DNA of 9,774 nucleotides from CAZFPN01 sp044370655 (GCA_044370655.1 JBILVD010000044.1:1-9774), one strand, 5' to 3'. Positions 1 through 6,790 are shown, counted from the stretch's first letter. Translations and numbers: made by a program. The notes: a model not told the origin generated them from the sequence alone.

Positions 1-293
1 CTGTTATTATCTTCTCTTTGTTTTTCAAATCTTCTAACTTCTTACCCAATTTTTTTATAAAATAAAATATAGTAGTTAGAGGTATATCAAATATTCTTGA
101 TATATGTCTAAATCCCATTCCATTTAAATAACTCTTTATGATTTTTATTGTAATTTCTCTATCATATTTTGGTTTATATTCTCTAAAGTTCTTCTTGCAA
201 TCTTTACATTTAATCTATTGCTTTTTAGCAACAATACCTCTTTTAACAATATTTGATGATTTGCGATGATTTATAAACAATACATTCCTTCAT
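1..293 (-). pseudogene. Degenerate InsA-like (IS1-type) transposase N-terminal region, partial
   Basis: Read from an ATG at 293 leftwards, this encodes a zinc-ribbon start (KECIVYKSS, then IKCKDCKKNF) followed by a helix-turn-helix region (KYDREITIKIIKSYLNGMGF, then HISRIFDIPLTTI). That layout matches the InsA-type N-terminal DNA-binding half of IS1-family transposases. It continues past the left edge of the window. It is broken in at least two ways. The sequence aaatcatc recurs after 10 bp (+ strand 255-272), and removing one 10-bp unit restores the frame KSSNIVKRGIVAKKQ. A TAG codon then interrupts just before IKCKDC. The second ribbon position is Tyr (CIVY) where Cys is expected. The family is inferred from motifs; IS1595-like or another zinc-ribbon transposase is possible. 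No complete IS end is proven; a GG at 366-365 on the minus strand could be the edge. Confidence 0.7.
255..272. repeat. 10-bp tandem duplication inside the transposase remnant
   Basis: The + strand reads gatgatttgc followed at once by gatgattt, giving an 8-bp identity at a 10-bp period. A 10-bp insertion shifts the frame by one. Deleting one unit joins the zinc-ribbon start to the rest of the transposase frame, so this duplication is probably the frameshifting event. Confidence 0.75.
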
Positions 294-297
294 AAAT

Positions 298-335
298 AAA
301 ACAATCATTTAGGTTGATGTTAAATTGATTGTTTT
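298..335 (-). terminator. Hairpin downstream of coaE; possible terminator
   Basis: A perfect 10-bp inverted repeat, aaaacaatca (298-307) and tgattgtttt (326-335), is extended by four more pairs (308-311 with 321-324) after a one-base bulge at 325. The loop is about 9 nt. On the minus strand the stem ends in TTTT and is followed by ATTTAT, about 40 nt past the coaE stop, so it could terminate the hisS-coaE transcript. The stem is nearly all A/T and therefore weak. It also lies just 5' of the transposase remnant, so it could instead belong to the mobile element. Confidence 0.4.
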
Positions 336-376
336 AAAATGTCTATGTATAATTTAGAACAAGTCCTTTTTGCAAA

Positions 377-979
377 TTAATTTTTGAACTCTATCTTGTT
401 ATTTAAAACAAGGGGGAGGATTTTTTTGACTTTTGCTTTTAAGCTTAGAAAATTGCCTTGGTTTTTGAGGATTATGGTTTTGATGTTTTTGGATAAATGT
501 TTTTTTTGCTCTAGTAAAAGTTGCAAAGCGTTGAATTTTGCAAAATTAAGTGGGCTTCCTCCTCTTTTTATAAACCTTCTTTTCCTTATAAATAAAGGGC
601 TTTGAAGGATTATTATGTAGTCGTAATTTAAGTGGGTTTTTTTTTCAAAAAGTAGAGGTATTTCAAAAAAACAGATTTTGAAGCCTTTTATTCTTTGAGA
701 TTTTTCAAATTGATTGAATTTTTGATGCAATTTTTTGTGTAATAACTCTTCAAGTTTTTTTCTTTTTATGGGGTTTGTGAGGGCTAAGAGGCGAACGTCA
801 TCCTTGTTTTTGACTTCTTTTTCAAAAATATTGGAGATTTCCTTTAAAATTAATGAATTTTGATACATTTTTGCAATTTCTTCATCAGAGCTTATAACGG
901 GGAATTTGGCATTAAAAATTGTGCTTAAAACAAAGCTCTTTCCTGTTGCAATTCCTCCTGTTATAGCTATTTTAAGCAT
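377..979 (-). CDS. coaE: Dephospho-CoA kinase
   Basis: Catalyses the last step of coenzyme A synthesis in the cytoplasm, phosphorylating the 3'-hydroxyl of dephospho-CoA with ATP. The 200-residue length is typical. A Walker A loop, GGIATGKS, lies at residues 8-15; most homologues have GGIGSGKS, so the Gly-Ser pair is replaced by Ala-Thr. VISSDEEIA (28-36) matches the family's acidic DxDxxAR-like segment, and FFEIPLLFEKK (104-114) matches the conserved 'D/E-xPLLFE' block. Arg/Lys-rich stretches near IRKRRFIKRGG fit the lid. The ATG overlaps the 3' end of hisS by 13 bp, so the two are probably cotranscribed and translationally coupled. No Shine-Dalgarno is visible. The hairpin at 298-335 may end the unit. 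Identity is firm from motif order and size. Confidence 0.93.
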   Translation of the reverse strand: MLKIAITGGIATGKSFVLSTIFNAKFPVISSDEEIAKMYQNSLILKEISNIFEKEVKNKDDVRLLALTNPIKRKKLEELLHKKLHQKFNQFEKSQRIKGFKICFFEIPLLFEKKTHLNYDYIIILQSPLFIRKRRFIKRGGSPLNFAKFNALQLLLEQKKHLSKNIKTIILKNQGNFLSLKAKVKKILPLVLNNKIEFKN

Positions 980-2223
980 GATTTTAAAAAGCTTAACTCA
1001 CCTTCTACAACCTCTGATTTTGATAGATTTTTTACGCTTAACTTTACTTTATTTGCAAAAAATTCTCCGTTTAAAATAGAGGACATCTCCGTTTTTCCAA
1101 CCACAAAAGCAAAGTTTTCAAATGCTTCTTTAGAGGCTTTTTCAAGACGCTTGCCTAAATTACCGCCTTCTAAAATTCTTGCATTAATTCCGTGAGAATG
1201 TAGGGTTTTGAGCAGTAAAAATGAGGCATTTTTCTCTTCTGATGAAATTGGTAAAATGAAGGTCATTTTCTCTCTTTTTTCCTGTAAATTAGATATTAAA
1301 GCTAGGCGTTCCACGCCACCTGCAAAGCCTATTGCGGGAGTTTCCTGCCCACCCATATCTTTTATTAGGCTATCGTACCTCCCTCCCCCTAAAATTGCTG
1401 ATTGTGAGCCTAAAAGCGTGGTCGTGAATTCAAAAATGACACCTGTGTAGTAATCTAGCCCTCTCACAACGCCCTCATTTATGCAAAAATCAATGCTGGA
1501 TTGTTGTAAAATTTCTTGAATTTCAAGGAAGTGTTCTACCTCCTCAGTGCTGTGACAAGAGCTTATTTTTGGGGCGTTTTGAGAGATTTTTTTATCTTCC
1601 TCGTCTTTTGAATCTAAAATTCTAAGTGGATTTTTGACAAGCCTTTGCCTGCTTAAGGTTGATAAATTGCTAGAATTATCTTGAAAATATGAGGTTAAAA
1701 GCTGTTTATATTTTAAAAGTGTAGATTTTGAGCCAAGATGGTTTAATTCAAGCTTAAAAGAGGAGGTATTTAAGCCGAAATTTCTGATCAAATCAAAAGC
1801 GAGGATAATCATCTGGGCGTCCTCACTTGCTCCCTTCCCTCCTATATTTTCAAAGTTTATTTGATGAAATTGACGGTATCTCCCTTTTTGTGGTCTATCG
1901 TATCTAAAAAGTTGCCCGAAAGAGAAGAAACGAGCGGGAGTTTTGAATTGGTTTTGAATAAAACTCCTCACAACTCCTGCTGTGAACTCTGGGCGAAGGG
2001 CGAGAATTTCACCACCTTTGTCTTCAAATTTGTAGATTTCCTTTTGCACAACGTCACTTTCATCTCCTAAATTACGCTCAAAAAGGCTTGCAAACTCTAA
2101 AATTGGCGTGGAAAGATGGCTAAACCCCCATAACTTTGCAACTTCATTGGATTTATTGATTATAAAATTAAATTTTTCTGCAAAATCTCCATAAATATCC
2201 TGCATTCCTCTTACACTTTGCAC
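967..2223 (-). CDS. hisS: Histidyl-tRNA synthetase
   Basis: Class II aminoacyl-tRNA synthetase that charges tRNA-His in the cytoplasm. At 418 residues it is full length. Class II motif 2 is RYDRPQKGRYRQFHQ (107-121), the HisRS signature VRGLDYYTGVIFEF spans 253-266, ILGGGRYD follows at 277-284, and motif 3 is AIGFAGGVERL (297-307). Residues from about 318 onward form the anticodon-binding domain. Motif 2 keeps the canonical PQKGRYRQFHQ loop; some alphaproteobacteria have a diverged HisRS paired with tRNA-His lacking G-1, and this copy does not look like that type. The start is GTG (2221-2223): no ATG lies between it and an in-frame stop upstream, and SVRGMQDIYG matches where homologues begin. 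No Shine-Dalgarno is present. It is divergent from tsf and overlaps coaE downstream. Confidence 0.97.
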   Translation of the reverse strand: MQSVRGMQDIYGDFAEKFNFIINKSNEVAKLWGFSHLSTPILEFASLFERNLGDESDVVQKEIYKFEDKGGEILALRPEFTAGVVRSFIQNQFKTPARFFSFGQLFRYDRPQKGRYRQFHQINFENIGGKGASEDAQMIILAFDLIRNFGLNTSSFKLELNHLGSKSTLLKYKQLLTSYFQDNSSNLSTLSRQRLVKNPLRILDSKDEEDKKISQNAPKISSCHSTEEVEHFLEIQEILQQSSIDFCINEGVVRGLDYYTGVIFEFTTTLLGSQSAILGGGRYDSLIKDMGGQETPAIGFAGGVERLALISNLQEKREKMTFILPISSEEKNASFLLLKTLHSHGINARILEGGNLGKRLEKASKEAFENFAFVVGKTEMSSILNGEFFANKVKLSVKNLSKSEVVEGELSFLKSCLK

Positions 2224-2249
2224 TTTTTTAAAAAAATAATAAAATTTGC

Positions 2250-2278
2250 TTGCAAAAATTGTAAATAGGTTATTTAAT
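2250..2278 (+). promoter_or_regulatory. Candidate tsf promoter
   Basis: TTGCAA (2250-2255) and TTTAAT (2273-2278) are separated by 17 nt, with 4/6 and 5/6 matches to the sigma-70 consensus. Transcription would begin near 2285, leaving a leader of only about 20 nt before the tsf ATG at 2305. That leader (ttttttgaaatttt) has no Shine-Dalgarno. Confidence 0.45.
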
Positions 2279-2285
2279 AAATCAA
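2258..2285 (-). promoter_or_regulatory. Candidate hisS promoter
   Basis: On the minus strand TTGATT (2285-2280) is followed after 16 nt by TACAAT (2263-2258). This gives 4/6 and 5/6 matches to the sigma-70 consensus, about 35 nt before the GTG start of hisS. It lies face to face with, and overlaps, the candidate tsf promoter. AT-rich DNA yields chance matches, so confidence is moderate. Confidence 0.45.
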
Positions 2286-2304
2286 GTTATTTTTTTGAAA
2301 TTTT

Positions 2305-3207
2305 ATGTCTAGTATTGAATTAATCAAGAAACTTAGGGAAGAAATGGGGGGAATTGGTATGGCTGATTGCAAAAAAGCCCTAGATGAAACAGGCGGAAAC
2401 TACGAGGAAGCAATTGCGTGGCTTCGTAAAAAAGGGCTTGTAAATGCGGCAAAAAAAGCAAGTAGAGTTGCGAGCGAGGGACTTGTTGCGGTTGAAATTT
2501 TTGGCACAAGTGCAAGCGTATTTGAGGTTAATGCGGAGACGGATTTTGTTGCAAAAAATGCCTCTTTTGTGAGCCTAGTTAAGGAAATATCATCCAAAAC
2601 TAAGGAGGTTCAAAGTTTTGATGCTCTAAAATCTCATTTTAATGAAAAAATCTCTCTTGCAACCGCTTCAATAGGGGAAAAAATTGATATTAGAAGAATG
2701 GAAACGCTTGCTGTCTCTAAAGGCGTGATAGCATCTTACATTCACAATGCCCTTGAAGGTGAGAAAATGCTAGGTAAAATAGGCGTGATCGTGGGCCTTG
2801 AAAGTGAGGCAGATGCAGAAAAGCTAATGGATTTAGGTAAAAAAATTGGCATGCATATTGTGTCCTCTATTCCAAAATATGTTGAAAGAAGCGAGGTAAG
2901 TGCGGAGGAAATTCAAAAGGAAAGAGAAATTCTTACAGCACAAGCTTCAACAAGTGGAAAGCCTCAATCTGTAATTGAAAAAATGGTTGAAGGGAGAATG
3001 TCTAAATTTTATGGAGACTTTGTTCTTTTAGAGCAACCATTTGTGATGAACCCTGATATTACAGTAAAAGCTTTTGTTGAAGAATTTGGTAAACAAATTG
3101 GAAGTGCGGTTAAAATCACTGGATTTAAGATGATGAAAGTGGGGGAAGGGATGGAAAAAAAGGAAGATAATTTTGCAGATGAGGTTGCAAAAATGATTAG
3201 TAAATAG
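2305..3207 (+). CDS. tsf: Translation elongation factor Ts
   Basis: Guanine-nucleotide exchange factor that recycles EF-Tu from its GDP form. The 300-residue product begins with the UBA-like N-terminal domain (LIKKLREEMGGIGMADCKKA, 6-25; ALDETGGNYEEAIAWLRKKG, 25-44). The EF-Tu-contacting signature TDFVAKN is at 79-85. Two core subdomains follow, with HIVSSIPKYV at about 184-193 and the 'REILTAQA' helix at about 207-214. It is slightly longer than the E. coli protein, ending in a charged Lys/Glu-rich tail. In most bacteria tsf follows rpsB in one operon; here hisS lies divergently upstream and no rpsB is in the window, so tsf has its own promoter. The 3' end overlaps convergent prmC by 11 bp. 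Confidence 0.98.
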   Translation: MSSIELIKKLREEMGGIGMADCKKALDETGGNYEEAIAWLRKKGLVNAAKKASRVASEGLVAVEIFGTSASVFEVNAETDFVAKNASFVSLVKEISSKTKEVQSFDALKSHFNEKISLATASIGEKIDIRRMETLAVSKGVIASYIHNALEGEKMLGKIGVIVGLESEADAEKLMDLGKKIGMHIVSSIPKYVERSEVSAEEIQKEREILTAQASTSGKPQSVIEKMVEGRMSKFYGDFVLLEQPFVMNPDITVKAFVEEFGKQIGSAVKITGFKMMKVGEGMEKKEDNFADEVAKMISK

Positions 3208-4051
3208 GTTGTGTTCTAAACGCTAACACTCTTATAATGCCTGATAAATCCCTGACTTGATTAATCAATTTATATTGCGTATTAGCACACCTCGTATTAG
3301 TGAAAATATTAATCACGTCACTCTCCATATTAACTCCTATTTCTAGCAACACAAACCTAGATTTTTGGGCTTTTTTTGCGATTTGTCTGTAAAAAATCAG
3401 TCCATCATATCCTCCTTTTAAAGCAATTTTTGGCTCAAAATCCTTCACTGTGCTACTTAGATTTTGCATCTCTCCAGTTGAAATGTAAGGTGGGTTGGAA
3501 ACTACAACATGGCAGTTTAATTCAAAATCTTCCCTTAATACATCTGTAAGTTCAAATTGTAGGTTTGCATTTGGAGTAAGCCTATTTTTGTTGATTTTAG
3601 CAACTTCAAGAGCAAAAGAGGAAATATCGTACCCAACTACATTGATATTTGGAAGATGTTTTAAAATGGATATAGCAAGGCAACCGCTTCCCGTGCAAAC
3701 GTCCGCAAGGCTTGAAAGTTCAAAATCTTTTAAAATTTTTATTGCTTCCTCTGCTAAAAATTCGCTCTCAGGTCTCGGTATTAAAACGCTAGGATTTACT
3801 TTAAATTCAAGCCCAAAAAATTCTTTTTTACCTAGTATGTAAGCAATTGGCTCCCCTTTTTGCCTTCTTTTTATTAGGGAGTTGTAGTTTTGAAAAATAT
3901 TTTTTTCTAGCAATTTATCAGGATTTTCAAGTGCTAGATGCTGTAAATTTAAGGATTCCTCTAGCAAAATGCGGGCATCAAGCTCTGGAGAGGGAGACTT
4001 GGACTTTAGAGTTAAAACCCCAAAATGAAAGGCACTTTTAAGAGTTTGCAT
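3197..4051 (-). CDS. prmC: Peptide chain release factor N5-glutamine methyltransferase
   Basis: PrmC/HemK methylates the Gln of the GGQ motif in RF1 and RF2 with S-adenosylmethionine, improving termination. The 284-residue product shows an N-terminal helical release-factor-binding region (1-75). The conserved linker GEPIAYILGKKEFFGLEFKV (66-85) is followed by VLIPRPESE (89-97). SAM-binding motif I is ADVCTGSGCLAIS (116-128), and the catalytic NPPYI, which holds the target Gln, is at 186-190. The C-terminal DLSGIIRVL (268-276) is also family-typical. The ATG overlaps the b' subunit gene upstream by 14 bp, suggesting cotranscription. The stop codon overlaps the end of convergent tsf by 11 bp. 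No Shine-Dalgarno is evident. Confidence 0.96.
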   Translation of the reverse strand: MQTLKSAFHFGVLTLKSKSPSPELDARILLEESLNLQHLALENPDKLLEKNIFQNYNSLIKRRQKGEPIAYILGKKEFFGLEFKVNPSVLIPRPESEFLAEEAIKILKDFELSSLADVCTGSGCLAISILKHLPNINVVGYDISSFALEVAKINKNRLTPNANLQFELTDVLREDFELNCHVVVSNPPYISTGEMQNLSSTVKDFEPKIALKGGYDGLIFYRQIAKKAQKSRFVLLEIGVNMESDVINIFTNTRCANTQYKLINQVRDLSGIIRVLAFRTQPIY

Positions 4052-4517
4052 TGAGCTTTTTTAATTCGCTAATATCTACTTGGCCTTTCTCTACCTTTTC
4101 AACTATTTGTTTTGCGGAATTGAGGATGTCCTCACCTATATTAGCCTCAAAATTTTGTAATTCTGTGATTAATTCTTTTTTTGCATTCTCAAACTTTTGG
4201 CTTAGGTTTTTGTCAATTTCTGCTTGCCTTTGCTCTACAAATTGCTTTGTTTTTAAGGTTGAGGATTTTACCTTCTCGTCTGCTTCTTTTTTTGCATCAA
4301 GTATCATTTTATTATGCAAAGCCTCGAGTTTTTCTATCTCGGAAATGTTATGTTCATAAATGATAACTTCTTTTTTTATTTTATTCTCCCTTTGCTCTAA
4401 AATCTTTATCATTTTGGGGAAAAAATAGAACTGAATAAAACTGAAAAAGGCACCAAAACAAACAAAAAGCCAAAATATTTGAGATGGGAAAAATGTTAAG
4501 TCAAACTGCGGTAACAT
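4038..4517 (-). CDS. atpF: F1Fo ATP synthase subunit b' (peripheral stalk)
   Basis: Membrane-anchored half of the b/b' stator that holds F1 against the rotating c-ring. The start MLPQFDLTFFPSQIFWLFVC (1-20) is the recognisable b' opening, of the MPQFDxSxFxSQxFWL type found in alphaproteobacteria and photosynthetic bacteria, and it leads into one membrane segment (about 10-33). The rest, from about 35 to 159, is a charged, heptad-like coiled coil rich in Lys/Glu, as expected for the stalk. Alphaproteobacterial b' normally sits in an atpB-atpE-b'-b cluster. Here a DsbD-type gene is divergent upstream and prmC follows, so the other Fo genes must lie elsewhere. The symbol varies between databases (atpF, atpF2, atpG, atpX). 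No Shine-Dalgarno precedes the ATG. Confidence 0.92.
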   Translation of the reverse strand: MLPQFDLTFFPSQIFWLFVCFGAFFSFIQFYFFPKMIKILEQRENKIKKEVIIYEHNISEIEKLEALHNKMILDAKKEADEKVKSSTLKTKQFVEQRQAEIDKNLSQKFENAKKELITELQNFEANIGEDILNSAKQIVEKVEKGQVDISELKKLNANS

Positions 4518-4536
4518 AAAAAATATTCAAATAATG

Positions 4537-4571
4537 CTTGATATTTAATTTGAATTGTTTTAAAAATCAAG
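4537..4571. promoter_or_regulatory. Imperfect palindrome in the b' / dsbD divergent promoter region
   Basis: Two 12-nt arms, cttgatatttaa (4537-4548) and ttaaaaatcaag (4560-4571), form an inverted repeat with one mismatch and an 11-nt centre. Each arm contains an outer TTGAT that can serve as a -35 element for opposite strands: TTGATA (4538-4543, +) with TAAAAA (4561-4566) 17 nt on, and TTGATT on the minus strand (4570-4565). It could be the paired promoters, an operator, or chance in AT-rich DNA. Confidence 0.35.
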
Positions 4572-4593
4572 AGAATTTAATTAAAAAAATTTT

Positions 4594-5769
4594 ATGGAGT
4601 CGATATTACTGGTTTTGCAAATTGCTTTTTTAGGCTTTTTTGCTGGAGTGATACTAAATTTTATGCCTTGCGTTTTGCCTTTGATTGCAATAAAAATCGC
4701 AGGTTTTTCTAATACAAAAACAAAACAAGATGCAAAAATTATATCAATAACAACAACTTTAGGTATTTTGACTTTTTGCCTTGTTTTAGCAGGAATTTTT
4801 TCCACTTTTAACAACCTATACTGGGGCTTTCAATTGCAATTTCCAAGTGTGATTGCATTTTTGATATTCACTTTTGTCGTTCTTTTTGCCGTTGTTTTAG
4901 GTTTGATAGACATAAATCCAAAATTTCATATAAAAAAGCTTAAGTCTAAGGCTCTTGAGGGGTTTGTTTCGGGGTTTTTGATTGTTATTTTCTCGCTTTC
5001 TTGCGTTGCCCCTATTGTTGCTTCTGCGGTTTCGTTTGCATTCACTTTTAAGCACTCTTACGTTATTTTTGTTTGCTTGTTTTTTATGGGAATTGGTCTT
5101 TCATTGCCTTATATATTGGCGGGCTTCTTTGGTTTGAAATTTAGTATGAAAAATGGGGGGATTGGGGAGAAGGTAATCAAGTTTGTTTCTGGGCTTTCTG
5201 TGATTTTGACGCTTTTTTACTTGATGACGGTTTTAAGGTCGCAAGTGGGAAACGTGCTGACAATCCTGGTTTTTGGCATGAGTGTTGCCTTTGCTTTTTT
5301 GGTTTATCGTTTTAGAGCTGTTTTGACTTTTGTGATTGGGGCGGTTTTGATTGTCACTTTACCTTTTTTTACAAAAATGGAGCAAAAATTGGAGGTTCAG
5401 GCTTCGGTTCCGTTTTCTTTGCAAAATATAGAAAAATACTTATCAAGTGGGCATACTATATTCTTGAATGTGGAGGCAAGCTGGTGTATTACTTGTAAAA
5501 CGAATGAGGTTTCGGCTTTTGGCACGCAAGATTTCAAAAGCTATCTCTCTAAAAATAATATAATTTACATGAAGGCAGATTTGACGATAAAAAACAAGGA
5601 AGTGGAAGATTTTGTGAAAAGTTTTGGGGGCTTTGGAGTGCCATTTTACTTGATTTTTGCGGGGAATGAGAGGGAGCATAAAATCTTGCCGCTTTTACTT
5701 ACAAGTGGCACTTTAATTAATGAAATAGAGGAATTTAAAAATAAATATGCATACAAGAGAGGAAAGTAG
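4594..5769 (+). CDS. dsbD: DsbD-type thiol:disulfide interchange protein lacking the N-terminal periplasmic domain
   Basis: Inner-membrane protein that passes electrons from cytoplasmic thioredoxin to envelope thiols, such as those used in disulfide isomerisation or cytochrome c maturation. Residues 1-260 form the CcdA/DsbD membrane domain with about eight hydrophobic segments. Its two redox cysteines are C26 in NFMPCVLPL and C137 in SLSCVAPI; the second site has Ser-Cys where Pro-Cys is usual. Residues 270-391 are a thioredoxin-like domain with WCITC (C298/C301) and the cis-proline FGVPFY (347-352). E. coli DsbD is about 565 residues and starts with a cleaved signal plus an IgG-like redox domain; both are absent at 391 residues. 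The final target is therefore reached directly by the C-terminal domain or through another protein. The gene overlaps obgE by 23 bp if obgE starts at its ATG. No clear Shine-Dalgarno. Confidence 0.9.
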   Translation: MESILLVLQIAFLGFFAGVILNFMPCVLPLIAIKIAGFSNTKTKQDAKIISITTTLGILTFCLVLAGIFSTFNNLYWGFQLQFPSVIAFLIFTFVVLFAVVLGLIDINPKFHIKKLKSKALEGFVSGFLIVIFSLSCVAPIVASAVSFAFTFKHSYVIFVCLFFMGIGLSLPYILAGFFGLKFSMKNGGIGEKVIKFVSGLSVILTLFYLMTVLRSQVGNVLTILVFGMSVAFAFLVYRFRAVLTFVIGAVLIVTLPFFTKMEQKLEVQASVPFSLQNIEKYLSSGHTIFLNVEASWCITCKTNEVSAFGTQDFKSYLSKNNIIYMKADLTIKNKEVEDFVKSFGGFGVPFYLIFAGNEREHKILPLLLTSGTLINEIEEFKNKYAYKRGK

Positions 5770-6790
5770 AATTTTTGACGAGGTGAAAATAACCGTTAAG
5801 GCGGGTAAAGGAGGCAATGGATCTGCAAGTTTTAGAAGGGAGAAATTTATTGATAATGGGGGGCCAGACGGAGGAGATGGAGGGAGAGGCGGAGATGTGA
5901 TTTTGGAGGCAAATTCTAACATAAACACTCTTATTCAATATCGTTTTAAAAAGCACTTTTTTGCCGAAGATGGTAAAAACGGAAGCGGAGCAAGAAGAAC
6001 GGGGGAAAGTGGAGAAAACCTAGTTCTTGAGGTACCAATGGGGACGGAAATTTTAACCGAAGATGGTTCTCTTATTCACGACTTTACTCCTGAAAATCCA
6101 GTTTTTAAAATTGCCAAAGGGGGCAAGGGCGGGCTTGGAAACCATCACTTTAAGTCTTCTATTAATCAAGCTCCACGAAAAACAACTCAAGGGGAAGATG
6201 GGGAAGAGCTAACAATTCAGCTAAAATTAAAAATGATTTGCGACATAGGCTTACTAGGCATGCCAAATGCGGGAAAAAGTAGCTTTTTAGCAAGCATTAC
6301 CAATGCAAAACCAAAAATTGCGGGGTATGCCTTTACAACTCTCTCTCCGAATTTGGGTGTTTTTGAGGCGAACTATAAGCAAATTGTGATAGCGGACATT
6401 CCTGGAATTATTGAAGGAGCGAGCGAAGGAAGAGGTTTGGGGCAGAAGTTTCTTAAACATATTGAGAGATGTAGAGCTTTGTTTCATCTTGTTGATTTAT
6501 CAAATGATGATTTTATTAAGAATTATAAGGCGATTAGGGGGGAGATAACGAATTATGATTATCAAAACAAAATTACGCCTTTTGGAATTAACGATAAAAA
6601 GCCTGCTATATCAGAGAAATTAGAAATTGTAATTTTGAATAAGGCGGACTTACTAACAAAAGAGGAGGTACAGGGTCGTTTGTCAAGTTTTAAGAAAGAA
6701 TTTGCTGGGACGGAGGTTTTTCTTTCCTCTAATTTCACCCGTGAGGGGCTTGAAAATATAACTCAATTTATTTTAAAAATGATGCGATAA
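5747..6790 (+). CDS. obgE: Obg-family ribosome-assembly GTPase
   Basis: Large GTPase involved in 50S maturation and stress/cell-cycle control. The Gly-rich Obg fold (about 9-160) contains KAGKGGNGSASFRREKF and GGPDGGDGGRGGDV. The G domain has G1 GMPNAGKSS (171-179), G2 YAFTTLSPNLG (194-204), G3 DIPG (217-220), G4 NKAD (298-301) and a G5-like SSN near 327. There is no C-terminal OCT domain. About 10-15 extra residues (QNKITPFGINDKKPAISE) precede G4. The ATG at 5747 adds eight residues (MHTREESR) before the point where homologues align. A good Shine-Dalgarno, GAGAGGA at 5757-5763, sits 7 nt before an in-frame ATT (5771-5773, Ile9) just after the dsbD stop, so the true start may be this rare codon. 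An alternative SD-like AGAGGAA (5728-5734) is 12 nt from the ATG. The 3' end overlaps waaA by 23 bp. Confidence 0.97.
   Translation: MHTREESRIFDEVKITVKAGKGGNGSASFRREKFIDNGGPDGGDGGRGGDVILEANSNINTLIQYRFKKHFFAEDGKNGSGARRTGESGENLVLEVPMGTEILTEDGSLIHDFTPENPVFKIAKGGKGGLGNHHFKSSINQAPRKTTQGEDGEELTIQLKLKMICDIGLLGMPNAGKSSFLASITNAKPKIAGYAFTTLSPNLGVFEANYKQIVIADIPGIIEGASEGRGLGQKFLKHIERCRALFHLVDLSNDDFIKNYKAIRGEITNYDYQNKITPFGINDKKPAISEKLEIVILNKADLLTKEEVQGRLSSFKKEFAGTEVFLSSNFTREGLENITQFILKMMR
5757..5763 (+). promoter_or_regulatory. Shine-Dalgarno suggesting a non-ATG start for obgE
   Basis: GAGAGGA is the best ribosome-binding sequence seen at any gene start in the window. It lies inside the last dsbD codons, after the annotated obgE ATG and 7 nt before the in-frame ATT at 5771. 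It argues either for initiation at ATT or for chance, since the Arg-Gly-Lys codons of dsbD use the same bases. Confidence 0.4.

Noticed and set aside
384..605. 73-residue + strand ORF inside coaE
   Set aside because: Antisense shadow of a well-supported kinase gene; Phe/Leu-rich only because the other strand is Lys-rich.
3207..3240. GTGTT / AACAC inverted repeat just after tsf
   Set aside because: Only a 5-bp stem with a 10-nt loop and no T run; it also codes for the end of prmC.
3495..3842. 115-residue + strand ORF inside prmC
   Set aside because: Lies entirely over SAM-binding and NPPY motifs of prmC on the other strand; a shadow.
4051..4359. 102-residue Ser/Phe-rich + strand ORF
   Set aside because: Antisense of the Lys/Glu-rich coiled coil of subunit b'; composition explained by that.
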